Shown: one piece after another, positions 1 through 5,988 of the stretch | How positions within the stretch are numbered: the stretch's first letter is position 1 | How the letters are laid out: every line of letters starts with the position of its first letter | Source: an uncultured Bacilli bacterium | Lineage (GTDB): Bacteria; Bacillota_I; Bacilli_A; RF39; UBA660 | DNA: 13,641 nt | Direction: 5' to 3' | NCBI GenBank assembly: GCA_947627835.1 | Contig: CANQXM010000026.1 | Coordinates: 1-13,641, forward strand | Notes under the pieces: generated by a model | Told to the model about the DNA's origin: nothing | What the model saw: only the letters and a program-made list of their open reading frames with translations | Database searches by the model: none | Program-made: the position numbers and the translations under genes

Positions 1-24
1 TGTCTATTTTCGTGATTTTTGTCG

Positions 25-33
25 TGATATAAT
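25..33 (+). promoter_or_regulatory. Extended -10 promoter near left edge
   Basis: The motif TGaTATAAT is a perfect extended -10 element. No good -35 is visible upstream, which extended -10 promoters tolerate. Transcription would begin near position 40. It would run through an uncalled stretch (about 40-130) into the next promoter. The target is uncertain: it may simply add transcription to the MATE gene. The motif is seen directly; activity is inferred. Confidence 0.4.
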
Positions 34-130
34 ATTTGTATGAAAAAAGTATTGACAAAACTTAGATAGTCAATTTGCATGAGTAAGGTTGTCAAGTAAA
101 ATTATAGATAGCAAAATTTAAAAAAATCAT

Positions 131-159
131 TTGAAAAAAATTTTCAAATATTATATAAT
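131..159 (+). promoter_or_regulatory. Consensus promoter for the MATE-kinase gene
   Basis: TTGAAA (131-136) and TATAAT (154-159) are separated by exactly 17 bases, matching the primary sigma factor consensus at 11 of 12 positions. Predicted transcription start is about 166. The first gene downstream starts at 265, so the leader is about 100 nt and contains a complete terminator. A very similar promoter lies at 2249-2277, matching at 25 of 31 positions without gaps. Confidence 0.75.
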
Positions 160-165
160 TAACAG

Positions 166-220
166 GTCGGCCACAGCTTTATGCGTATAAGAGCTAATAC
201 TCTTATACGCTTATTTTTTG
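166..220 (+). promoter_or_regulatory. Attenuator leader, possible small riboswitch
   Basis: Between the promoter and the MATE gene lie two mutually exclusive hairpins. The first, 175-195, pairs AGCT/AGCT and TTAT/ATAA around the tetraloop GCGT (183-186), with one bulged G at 191. The second, 183-210, is a perfect 11-bp terminator stem. The first hairpin uses the whole 5' arm of the terminator, so it would act as an antiterminator. The transcript's 5' end (GGTCGGCCACAG, about 166-176) is unusually G+C-rich for this genome and could be a ligand- or factor-binding segment. In Bacillota, mepA-type MATE genes are known targets of the guanidine-IV (mepA motif) riboswitch, a very small transcriptional switch, so that class is the leading guess. 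I could not compare this leader to its covariance model. The structures are seen; the ligand is speculation. Confidence 0.5.
183..218 (+). terminator. Promoter-proximal intrinsic terminator
   Basis: An 11-bp perfect stem, GCGTATAAGAG (183-193) with CTCTTATACGC (200-210), has a 6-nt loop and is followed by TTATTTTTT. It lies about 20 nt after the predicted transcription start and 47 nt before the MATE start codon. It could end most transcripts unless the overlapping 175-195 hairpin forms first. Confidence 0.8.
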
Positions 221-264
221 CATTAAAAAGTTGTGTGTGATTAACCTAGAAGGAGGATGAAAAA

Positions 265-2241
265 ATGGAAAATCAAAACGACAATAAATATTTAGGACAA
301 GAGAAAGTTTCTAAATTATTATTTAAATTTTCTATTCCCTGTATTTTATCATTACTTATTAGTTCTCTATATAATATCGTTGATCAAATTTTTGTAGGGA
401 ATAGCAGTGTTGGTTATTTAGGAAATGCTGCTACAACTGTAGTATATCCCATAACGATTATTGCTGTAGCATTTGCTTGGTGTTTTGGGGATGGCTCAGC
501 TGCGTATTTATCTTTATGTCAAGGAAGAAATGATACCAAGAATTCTCATAAATCAATTGGGAATAGTATATTGGTAACCTTTGTCATCAGTATTCTTTTT
601 ATGATTTTGGGTTACTTATTTATGGATAAGCTTTTATATGGATTTGGTGCCAGTGATGTAACAATCAATTTAGCAAGAAATTATTTTCAGATTATTTTAC
701 TTGGAATCCCATTTTATATGCTTGCTAATTCTGTAAATAGTGTTATTCGTGCGGATGGTTCACCCAAGTTTTCGATGGCAGCTACTTTACTTGGAGCGAT
801 TTTAAATATTCTGTTAGATCCACTTTTTATTTTTGGATTCAACTGGGGAATTGCTGGAGCAGCTTGGGCTACTATTATCGGACAAATTGCTTCATTTATT
901 CTTTCTGTAATTTACTTTTTTAAATCCAAAACTTTTCAACTAAATAGAGATAGTTTTAAAATGGATTTTGAAGTTTTTAGTAATGTAATCAAACTTGGGG
1001 TGTCAACCTTTATTACGCAAATGTCAATTGTGGTGATTTCTTTAGTTTGTAATATTATGTTAGCAAAGTATGGAGCTTTAAGTAAATATGGTGCTGATAT
1101 TCCGATTGCAACGATTGGGATTTGTATGAAAGTATTTAGCATTGTCATCAATATTGTTGTAGGAATTGTTTTAGGAGCACAGCCAATTCTTGGATATAAT
1201 TATGGTGCTAAAAAATATGATCGAGTTAAAGAAACTTTTAAACTCGTCATGATTTCTTCTGTTATCATCGGAATTTTCGCAACTATGGTATTTGAATTGT
1301 GTCCGGAAATGGTAATTAAAATGTTTGGGACATCCGATTCTCTTTATATGGAATTTGCTGTCAAAACCTTTCGGATTTTTCTGATGTTTATCACTTTTAC
1401 TTGCTTAATTAAAGTAATTTCTATCTTTTTTCAAGCAGTTGGAGAGCCTTTTAAATCCGCAGTGGTATCGCTATGTCGTGATATTGTGCTTTTTGTGCCA
1501 CTTGTTATCCTATTACCGAAATTTATGGGTGTCACTGGTCCGTTATGGGCCGCTCCAATGGCAGATTTGTTTGGAATCGCTGTATCCGGGACTTTAACTA
1601 TCTTATTTTTTAAAAAGTTATCTCATGAAACGATTACTTCAAAAGATTCCGTTGTTATCAAATCATCAAAACCTGGTGTCATTATCACAATTTCAAGAGA
1701 ACACGGATCTGCTGGGAAATATATTGGTGAAATCATTGCTAAGAAATTACATATTCCTTATTACTATAAAGAATTAACGGCTTTGGCAGCAAAGGAAAGT
1801 GGATTAGATAAAGAATTTGTTTCTAAAATTAACTCAACAAGTGATGTATGGCATGATTTATATTTGACAACATCTCCTGTAAAGTATGCAATTCAAGCGC
1901 AAGATCAAATCATTCGTGAAATTGCTGAGCATGGTTCTTGTGTAATTGTAGGGCGTGCTACTGATTATGTATTACGGGATCATCCCGATTTAGTAAGGGT
2001 ATTTATTTATGCAAATCCTGAATACAAAGTAAAAAAATTACAAGAAATGTATGGTGATTCTGAAAAAGATGCAGTGAAAAATATGCATAAATCTGATAAG
2101 AACCGAGCTTCTTACTATCAATTAATTTCAGGAAAAACATGGGGAGATTATAAAAACTATGATTTACTTATTGACTCTTCCATTGGTGCAAAGGAAACGG
2201 CTAATGCCATCATTGAATATTTAAAATATTTAAAAAATTAA
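265..2241 (+). CDS. MATE efflux transporter fused to cytidylate-kinase-like domain
   Basis: This 658-residue protein has two parts. Residues 1 to about 455 form a MATE (MOP superfamily) multidrug/cation antiporter of the MepA-like kind, with about 12 membrane helices and conserved stretches such as YNIVDQIFVG (36-45) and GAQPILGYNYGA (304-315). Such proteins normally stop near residue 450. Here a short linker leads into residues 471-655, a cytosolic cytidylate-kinase-like domain (Cytidylate_kin2 type). It has a P-loop-like SREHGSAGKYIG (477-488), VGRATDYVLRD (562-572) and a lid-type segment around DKNRASYYQL (611-620) and W626. The kinase half may phosphorylate a nucleotide or regulate the pump; no substrate can be read from the sequence. 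The start is supported by AGAAGGAGG (248-256), 8 bases before ATG. The gene sits alone behind an attenuator leader. Both domain assignments are solid; the purpose of the fusion is unknown. Confidence 0.9.
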   Translation: MENQNDNKYLGQEKVSKLLFKFSIPCILSLLISSLYNIVDQIFVGNSSVGYLGNAATTVVYPITIIAVAFAWCFGDGSAAYLSLCQGRNDTKNSHKSIGNSILVTFVISILFMILGYLFMDKLLYGFGASDVTINLARNYFQIILLGIPFYMLANSVNSVIRADGSPKFSMAATLLGAILNILLDPLFIFGFNWGIAGAAWATIIGQIASFILSVIYFFKSKTFQLNRDSFKMDFEVFSNVIKLGVSTFITQMSIVVISLVCNIMLAKYGALSKYGADIPIATIGICMKVFSIVINIVVGIVLGAQPILGYNYGAKKYDRVKETFKLVMISSVIIGIFATMVFELCPEMVIKMFGTSDSLYMEFAVKTFRIFLMFITFTCLIKVISIFFQAVGEPFKSAVVSLCRDIVLFVPLVILLPKFMGVTGPLWAAPMADLFGIAVSGTLTILFFKKLSHETITSKDSVVIKSSKPGVIITISREHGSAGKYIGEIIAKKLHIPYYYKELTALAAKESGLDKEFVSKINSTSDVWHDLYLTTSPVKYAIQAQDQIIREIAEHGSCVIVGRATDYVLRDHPDLVRVFIYANPEYKVKKLQEMYGDSEKDAVKNMHKSDKNRASYYQLISGKTWGDYKNYDLLIDSSIGAKETANAIIEYLKYLKN

Positions 2242-2248
2242 AAAAGTG

Positions 2249-2277
2249 TTGACAATAATTTTAAATATTTATATAAT
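2249..2277 (+). promoter_or_regulatory. Near-perfect promoter just after the MATE gene
   Basis: TTGACA (2249-2254) and TATAAT (2272-2277), both exact consensus hexamers, are spaced by 17 bases. The promoter begins 8 bases after the MATE-kinase stop codon. Transcription should start near 2284. The transcript would meet a terminator within about 75 nt, so it makes either a small RNA or an attenuated leader for the HTH-ATPase-CYTH gene at 2514. Confidence 0.8.
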
Positions 2278-2283
2278 TAGTTT

Positions 2284-2357
2284 GCTTAACGTTTTCGCGT
2301 GCTTGTCTTTAAATATAAACGTTTGCATTTCAAAAACTAGCTTATGCTAGTTTTTGA
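2284..2357 (+). ncRNA. Candidate small RNA or attenuated leader
   Basis: A strong promoter is followed by about 75 nt that ends in a hairpin terminator and contains no plausible reading frame with a ribosome binding site. Internally, AACGTTT (2288-2294) can pair with AAACGTT (2317-2323), enclosing a 22-nt loop with a TCGCG stretch, so the RNA would consist of two hairpins. I do not recognise a known RNA family. It may be a free small RNA, or the 5' leader of the HTH gene with conditional read-through. Promoter and terminator are seen; existence of the RNA is inferred. Confidence 0.45.
2332..2357 (+). terminator. Intrinsic terminator of the 2284 transcript and MATE gene
   Basis: AAAAACTAGC (2332-2341) pairs perfectly with GCTAGTTTTT (2346-2355) around a TTAT loop. 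The A-run and U-run flank a short CTAGC core, so it could work in both directions. It is the first hairpin terminator downstream of the MATE-kinase stop codon at 2241. Confidence 0.65.
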
Positions 2358-2402
2358 TCTATTTATGGATAAAATATTTGCATATATATCGGATATTTTT
2401 TT

Positions 2403-2425
2403 AACTTCCATTTGGAAGTTTTTTT
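2403..2425 (+). terminator. Second intrinsic terminator before the HTH gene
   Basis: AACTTCC (2403-2409) pairs with GGAAGTT (2414-2420) around an ATTT loop and is followed by five more T residues. With the terminator at 2332-2357 it makes a tandem block about 90 bases before the HTH gene. That gene therefore needs its own promoter close to 2487, or antitermination. Confidence 0.75.
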
Positions 2426-2483
2426 CATGTAAGAAAGTTCTACCAAAAGTAGAGCATTCATTGCAAGAAAATACTAAATTTTA

Positions 2484-2501
2484 TTGTACAATGTAGTTGT
2501 A
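2484..2501 (+). promoter_or_regulatory. Weak -10 overlapped by palindrome, possible autoregulatory operator
   Basis: TACAAT (2487-2492) is a reasonable -10 about 22 bases before the HTH gene's ATG. The best -35, TTGCAA (2461-2466), is 20 bases away, which is long, so the promoter looks weak. The -10 lies inside the perfect palindrome TTGTACAA (2484-2491), and TACAA is repeated in inverted form as TTGTA at 2497-2501. This is a natural place for the HTH domain encoded just downstream to bind and repress its own gene. Operator function is inference. Confidence 0.35.
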
Positions 2502-2513
2502 AGGAGTGTTTCA

Positions 2514-3854
2514 ATGGAAAGTATTGATTTTGGTAACTATTTATTTCAACTTAGAAAAGACAATCATTTAACGCAAAGGTTTGTTGCATATCAACTGGAT
2601 GTAAGTGATAAGGCGGTTAGTAAGTGGGAGATGGGAAAATCAAAGCCGGATTTGGATAAGTTAAAACTACTTTCTACGTTATATAATGTGCCTTTAAAAG
2701 AATTATTGGATAATCAAAATGGAAGTAAAAAGGTTCAAGTTAGTAAAATTGTTTTAACCGGTGGACCTTGTGCTGGAAAGACTACTGCATTATCTTGGAT
2801 TCATAATTATTTCTCAAAAAGAGGTTATACGGTATTATTAGTACCAGAAACTGCTACTGAGTTGATTACTAATGGGGTGGCGCCTTGGACTTGTGAAACG
2901 AATTATGATTATCAAAGTTTTCAATTTCGCTTGCAAAAAATTAAGGAACAAATCTTTGATGACGCTGCTAAAACTATGAAAAATGATAAGATCCTCATTG
3001 TGTGTGATCGAGGTATTTTGGATAATAAAGCTTACATGAAAGATGTTGAATTTAAAAGAATTTTAAAAGAGTTTGGAACGAATGAAACGAAAGAAAGAGA
3101 TTCTTATGATGCAATTTTTCATCTGGTAAGTGCTGCAAAGGGAAAAGAAGAAGTGTATACCCTTGCTAATAATATGGCAAGAACGGAAAGTGTAGAGGAA
3201 GCAAAGAATCTTGATGACCGCATTATTTCTGCATGGACGGGACATCCTCATTTTAGAATTATTGATAATAGTACGGAATTTGAAGAAAAATTAGAAAGAT
3301 TATTAAAAGAGATTACTTCCTTTTTGGGTGAGCCGGAGCCTTTTGAAATTGAACGAAAATTTTTAATTTATTATCCAAATATCAAAGCGTTAGAAAGCAT
3401 GCCAAATTGTACGAAAGTGGATATTTCGCAAACTTATTTGAAGGGCAAAGATGATATCGAAAGACGCGTTCGAGCACGAGGAATTGATGGCGATTATATG
3501 TATTACTTAACTGAAAAAAGAAAGATTTCTAATATGAAACGAATTGAAACAGAAAGAAAGCTTACGCAAGATGAGTATTTGGCATTATTGATGGAATCTG
3601 ATAATCGATTACATACGATTCATAAAACTAGATATTGTTTATCTGAAAATAATCAATACTTTGAAATTGATATCTATCCAGAATGGAGTCATCAAGCTAT
3701 CATGGAAATTGAATTAAGTCGTGAAGATGAAGTGATTAAAACTCCTGAATTTATAAAAATTATTAAAGAAGTTACGGATCATGAATGCTATAAAAATTAT
3801 CAAATGGCAAGAGAAATGCCTAGAGAACTAGTTAGAACTCGCACTAAGGATTAG
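2514..3854 (+). CDS. XRE HTH - P-loop ATPase - CYTH fusion protein
   Basis: This protein has 446 residues in three domains. Residues 8-64 are a Cro/CI (XRE) helix-turn-helix (LTQRFVAYQLDVSDKAVSKW, 19-38). Residues 78-270 are a P-loop ATPase/kinase of the AAA_28/NadR-like kind, with Walker A GGPCAGKTT (83-91) and Walker B-like ILIVCDRG (160-167). Residues 277-432 are a CYTH (triphosphate tunnel) domain. It has the ExExK signature (E278, E280, K282), basic ERRVRAR (316-322), K371/R373 and acidic strands EID (384-386) and EIE (398-400), so the tunnel looks intact. CYTH enzymes cleave or cyclise triphosphate substrates with divalent metal; the substrate here is unknown. A DNA-binding domain in front suggests a regulator that senses a nucleotide or polyphosphate. 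The ATG at 2514 is preferred because AAGGAG (2501-2506) lies 7 bases upstream; an in-frame TTG at 2484 would add 10 residues but has no such site. Fold assignments are firm; function is not. Confidence 0.88.
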   Translation: MESIDFGNYLFQLRKDNHLTQRFVAYQLDVSDKAVSKWEMGKSKPDLDKLKLLSTLYNVPLKELLDNQNGSKKVQVSKIVLTGGPCAGKTTALSWIHNYFSKRGYTVLLVPETATELITNGVAPWTCETNYDYQSFQFRLQKIKEQIFDDAAKTMKNDKILIVCDRGILDNKAYMKDVEFKRILKEFGTNETKERDSYDAIFHLVSAAKGKEEVYTLANNMARTESVEEAKNLDDRIISAWTGHPHFRIIDNSTEFEEKLERLLKEITSFLGEPEPFEIERKFLIYYPNIKALESMPNCTKVDISQTYLKGKDDIERRVRARGIDGDYMYYLTEKRKISNMKRIETERKLTQDEYLALLMESDNRLHTIHKTRYCLSENNQYFEIDIYPEWSHQAIMEIELSREDEVIKTPEFIKIIKEVTDHECYKNYQMAREMPRELVRTRTKD

Positions 3855-3915
3855 TTACTTTTCTTTTGGTAATATGTTTGGGTGGTCTAAATCAATATCG
3901 AAGTGGAGGGATTTT

Positions 3916-3987
3916 GTGATTACTTTAATCATTATTTTAATTTTAATTCGATGGATATTAGATGGTGCTGGGTATTCTCGTAAATAA
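3916..3987 (+). CDS. Possible 23-residue hydrophobic membrane peptide
   Basis: A GTG start with a strong TGGAGGG ribosome binding site (3904-3910, 5 bases upstream) opens a 23-codon frame. It encodes one hydrophobic helix (about residues 2-15, rich in I and L) followed by the polar tail RWILDGAGYSRK, and ends in TAA. The shape is that of a small single-pass membrane protein with a positive, probably cytosolic, C-terminus. It fills an otherwise empty 180-base gap. A possible -10 (TAATAT, near 3870) exists but is not convincing. I do not recognise a family. The good ribosome binding site is the main support. Confidence 0.4.
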   Translation: MITLIIILILIRWILDGAGYSRK

Positions 3988-4005
3988 AAAGAATTTATTA
4001 CTTTG

Positions 4006-4014
4006 TGTTATAAT
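4006..4014 (+). promoter_or_regulatory. Extended -10 promoter for the DUF1848-MmcQ unit
   Basis: TGtTATAAT is a perfect extended -10, lying 20 bases before the ATG at 4035. No clear -35 is visible at the usual distance. Predicted start is about 4021, leaving a very short leader that contains the ribosome binding site GGGAG (4024-4028). Confidence 0.65.
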
Positions 4015-4034
4015 CATTATATAGGGAGTCAATC

Positions 4035-4922
4035 ATGATTTTAAATGTGAGTGGAAGAACGGATATTGTAGCTTTTTATAGTGAGTGGTTTATGAATCGA
4101 TATCGAGATGGTTTTGTTGATGTTCGAAATCCATTTCATCCGAAATTAGTCAGTCGTATTTTTTTTGAAGATGTGGATGCTATTTTATTTTGTACTAAAA
4201 ATCCAATTCCAATTTTAAAGAATTTAAAAGAAATTCAAAAACCGATTTTATTTCATGTGACGCTCACGCCTTATCATCAAAATATTGAACCAAATGTTCC
4301 TACAAAGGGAAAAATTATTGATGCAATCAAAGCGTTATCCTTGCTTATTGGAAAAGAACATTTGTGGATTCGCTATGATCCCATATTTTTAAGTCATCAA
4401 TATACGCTTTCCTATCATAAAAAGGCTTTTTCTAAAATGTGTCAACTGTTGGATGGATACGTCGAACACATTATTGTTTCTTTTTTAGATGATTATCAAA
4501 ATGTTCGAAAAAATATGAATGTACTCCAAGTTGTCCCTTTTTGTGAAAGCGATTATGAAGAAATAGGAACTATTTTTGCAGAGATTGCTCGCAAGCATCA
4601 GATGACAATTCAGACCTGTTTTGAGGAAAGAAATTTAAGTGAGTATGGCTTTCAAGTTCAAGATTGTCTTTCTAAATCTCTTGCTTATGAATTAACTGGT
4701 AAAAAATATCCAGAATGGAAAGCACGAAGGGGAAATCATTGCCATTGTGTACAAATGGTTGATATAGGTGTTTATAATACTTGTTTTCATTTATGTCGTT
4801 ATTGTTATGCTAATTTTGATGAAAAACAAATTGCTAAAAATCGAAAACTTCATGATCCTTCTAGTAGTTTATTAATTGGGTGTCTTCATGAAGATGATGT
4901 TTTGAAAGTTAGAAAAAAATGA
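4035..4922 (+). CDS. DUF1848 protein with C-terminal CxxxCxxC cluster
   Basis: This 295-residue soluble protein matches the DUF1848 pattern: SGRTDIVAFYSEWFMNR (6-22), NPF (32-34), EDVDAILFCTKNP (45-57) and WIRYDPI (111-117). Near the C-terminus it has C236 and C238 (HCHC), then DIGVYNTCFHLCRYCYAN (243-260). C250, C254 and C257 make a CxxxCxxC motif like that binding the [4Fe-4S] cluster in radical SAM enzymes, but at the end rather than the start. Parts of the body (KNP, RYDPI) recall SplB-like radical SAM barrels, so a permuted or C-terminally clustered radical SAM-type protein is possible. This is inference; no reaction is known to me. It has its own extended -10 promoter and is followed after 13 bases by an MmcQ/YjbR gene, so the two are probably co-transcribed. 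Confidence 0.85.
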   Translation: MILNVSGRTDIVAFYSEWFMNRYRDGFVDVRNPFHPKLVSRIFFEDVDAILFCTKNPIPILKNLKEIQKPILFHVTLTPYHQNIEPNVPTKGKIIDAIKALSLLIGKEHLWIRYDPIFLSHQYTLSYHKKAFSKMCQLLDGYVEHIIVSFLDDYQNVRKNMNVLQVVPFCESDYEEIGTIFAEIARKHQMTIQTCFEERNLSEYGFQVQDCLSKSLAYELTGKKYPEWKARRGNHCHCVQMVDIGVYNTCFHLCRYCYANFDEKQIAKNRKLHDPSSSLLIGCLHEDDVLKVRKK

Positions 4923-4935
4923 ATGGAGAATGGGG

Positions 4936-5286
4936 ATGAACCGAGAAGAAATTTGCAAATATGTATATGAAAAGTATCATACTTCTTTTGAATATTTGTG
5001 GAAGAAGTATCCTTTTTATGCAGTATTACGAGGGGAAAATCAAAAATGGTATGGGATTATTATGAATGTACCTAGAGAAAAACTTGGATTAACCGGGAAG
5101 GAAGAAGTGGATATTTTAAATGTGAAGTGTCCGAAGGAATTAGTTGGCAGTTTTCGAATGAGTCCAGGGATTTTACCTGCTTATCACATGAATAAAGAAA
5201 ATTGGCTTACTATTTTATTGGATGGGAGTGTTTCTAAAGAAAAGATTTTGCAACTTCTTGATTGGAGTCATGATTTGGTCGAATAA
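4936..5286 (+). CDS. MmcQ/YjbR family protein
   Basis: This small soluble protein of 116 residues fits the MmcQ/YjbR (DUF419) family. It shows a helical N-terminus ending in YLWKKYPFYAVLR, a WYGIIMNVPREKLG strand pair, DILNVKCP, PGILPAYHMNKENWLTILLDGS and a final LLDWSHDLV helix. YjbR-type proteins have a CyaY-like/DNA-binding-like fold, but no firm biochemical role. I chose the ATG at 4936 because GGAG (4925-4928) lies 7 bases upstream; an in-frame ATG at 4930 sits only 1 base from that site. It follows the DUF1848 gene by 13 bases and is likely the second gene of that operon. No terminator hairpin follows. Confidence 0.82.
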   Translation: MNREEICKYVYEKYHTSFEYLWKKYPFYAVLRGENQKWYGIIMNVPREKLGLTGKEEVDILNVKCPKELVGSFRMSPGILPAYHMNKENWLTILLDGSVSKEKILQLLDWSHDLVE

Positions 5287-5292
5287 TTTTCT

Positions 5293-5331
5293 TTCTCATT
5301 TTTTAATTTTTTTGTATAATGGTAATGAGAA
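5293..5331 (+). promoter_or_regulatory. Promoter framed by an 8-bp inverted repeat
   Basis: TATAAT (5315-5320) is a perfect -10 for the transporter gene at 5344; no good -35 is visible. TTCTCATT (5293-5300) and AATGAGAA (5324-5331) are perfect inverted copies 23 bases apart. They fall where the -35 and the transcription start would be. Arm centres are 31 bases apart, about three helical turns, which suits a repressor with two half-sites. Regulation is inferred. Confidence 0.5.
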
Positions 5332-5343
5332 TAGAGGGATTTT

Positions 5344-5976
5344 ATGAAAGATACGAAAAAAATGATTTTGGTAGGGATGTTATGTGCGTTTTATGTGCTT
5401 TCCCTTGTTGTCGCAGCAAAGATGACGGTTTTCTTTCATTTGGCAATTTCTTGTAATATATTTATTTATCCTTTTACGTTTCTATTTGTGTTACTTATTA
5501 CTCATTTTTATGGTTATAAAACGGGTATTGTCAGTGTTTTTCTGGCCCTTTTTAGTGGGATTCTTTTCTTTCTTTTTTCTATGTTGGTTTGTAATCTACC
5601 TATTCAAGTGGATAGTTTATTTCAAGCAAATGCCCTCCAAACGGTTTTAGCACCAGAGATGACTAATCACTTTTATCATCCGGCGATTTCTTTTATGATT
5701 GGTTCCCTTCTTTCCTTTGGTATCTCTCAACTTTTGATGATTTTTCTTTATTCCTTTTTACAAAAGAAAGTCCTTGTATTTGTAAGTGTTCCTTTGACCT
5801 TATTGGTTTCTTTACTCGTTGATTTAGTTTTCTTTTTATTCATTACAAAAATGGGCGTTGTTGGAGATATGACTTTGGGAATGGTTTTAATGAATCAGTT
5901 TATTGTACGTGTTTTCCTTTCTTTCATTTTTACGTTCTTATTTGTGTTACTTTCTATGCAAAAGAAGTCTTCATGA
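5344..5976 (+). CDS. VUT/YhhQ-type transporter, putative queuosine-precursor uptake
   Basis: This is a 210-residue integral membrane protein with about six hydrophobic helices (roughly 8-28, 38-54, 60-84, 112-138, 143-168 and 180-204). It resembles the VUT_1/YhhQ family in size, in the AAK motif at the end of helix 1 (24-26), and in the loop THFYGYKTG (53-61) at the place of the family's charged YG(K) segment. YhhQ proteins import queuosine precursors such as preQ0/preQ1 for tRNA modification, so that substrate is the best guess. No queuosine-type riboswitch is seen, and the leader is too short to hold one. The start has AGAGGG (5333-5338) 5 bases before ATG. Family assignment is moderate and substrate uncertain. 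Confidence 0.68.
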   Translation: MKDTKKMILVGMLCAFYVLSLVVAAKMTVFFHLAISCNIFIYPFTFLFVLLITHFYGYKTGIVSVFLALFSGILFFLFSMLVCNLPIQVDSLFQANALQTVLAPEMTNHFYHPAISFMIGSLLSFGISQLLMIFLYSFLQKKVLVFVSVPLTLLVSLLVDLVFFLFITKMGVVGDMTLGMVLMNQFIVRVFLSFIFTFLFVLLSMQKKSS

Positions 5977-5988
5977 TTTCTTTTTTTC

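Noticed and set aside
1..39. Possible C-terminal end of a gene entering from the left
   Set aside because: One frame stays open for 13 codons to a TGA at 41-43, but this is too short to tell from chance and overlaps an extended -10 element.
40..69. Nine-codon frame (MKKVLTKLR) just after the left-edge promoter
   Set aside because: It would be leaderless without a ribosome binding site; a chance frame is more likely than a leader peptide.
936..1151. 71-codon frame on the minus strand inside the MATE gene
   Set aside because: It is antisense to a well-supported conserved domain and has no sign of its own promoter or ribosome binding site.
2344..2496. 50-codon frame starting inside the first terminator hairpin
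   Set aside because: No ribosome binding site precedes the ATG, and the frame spans two intrinsic terminators and a -10 element.
3063..3251. 62-codon minus-strand frame inside the ATPase domain
   Set aside because: It is a shadow of a coding region with intact motifs and has no independent support.
3842..3870. Weak hairpin ACTAA/TTAGT at the end of the HTH-ATPase-CYTH gene
   Set aside because: Only five mostly A-T pairs with a 3-base loop and an interrupted T-run; too weak to call a terminator.
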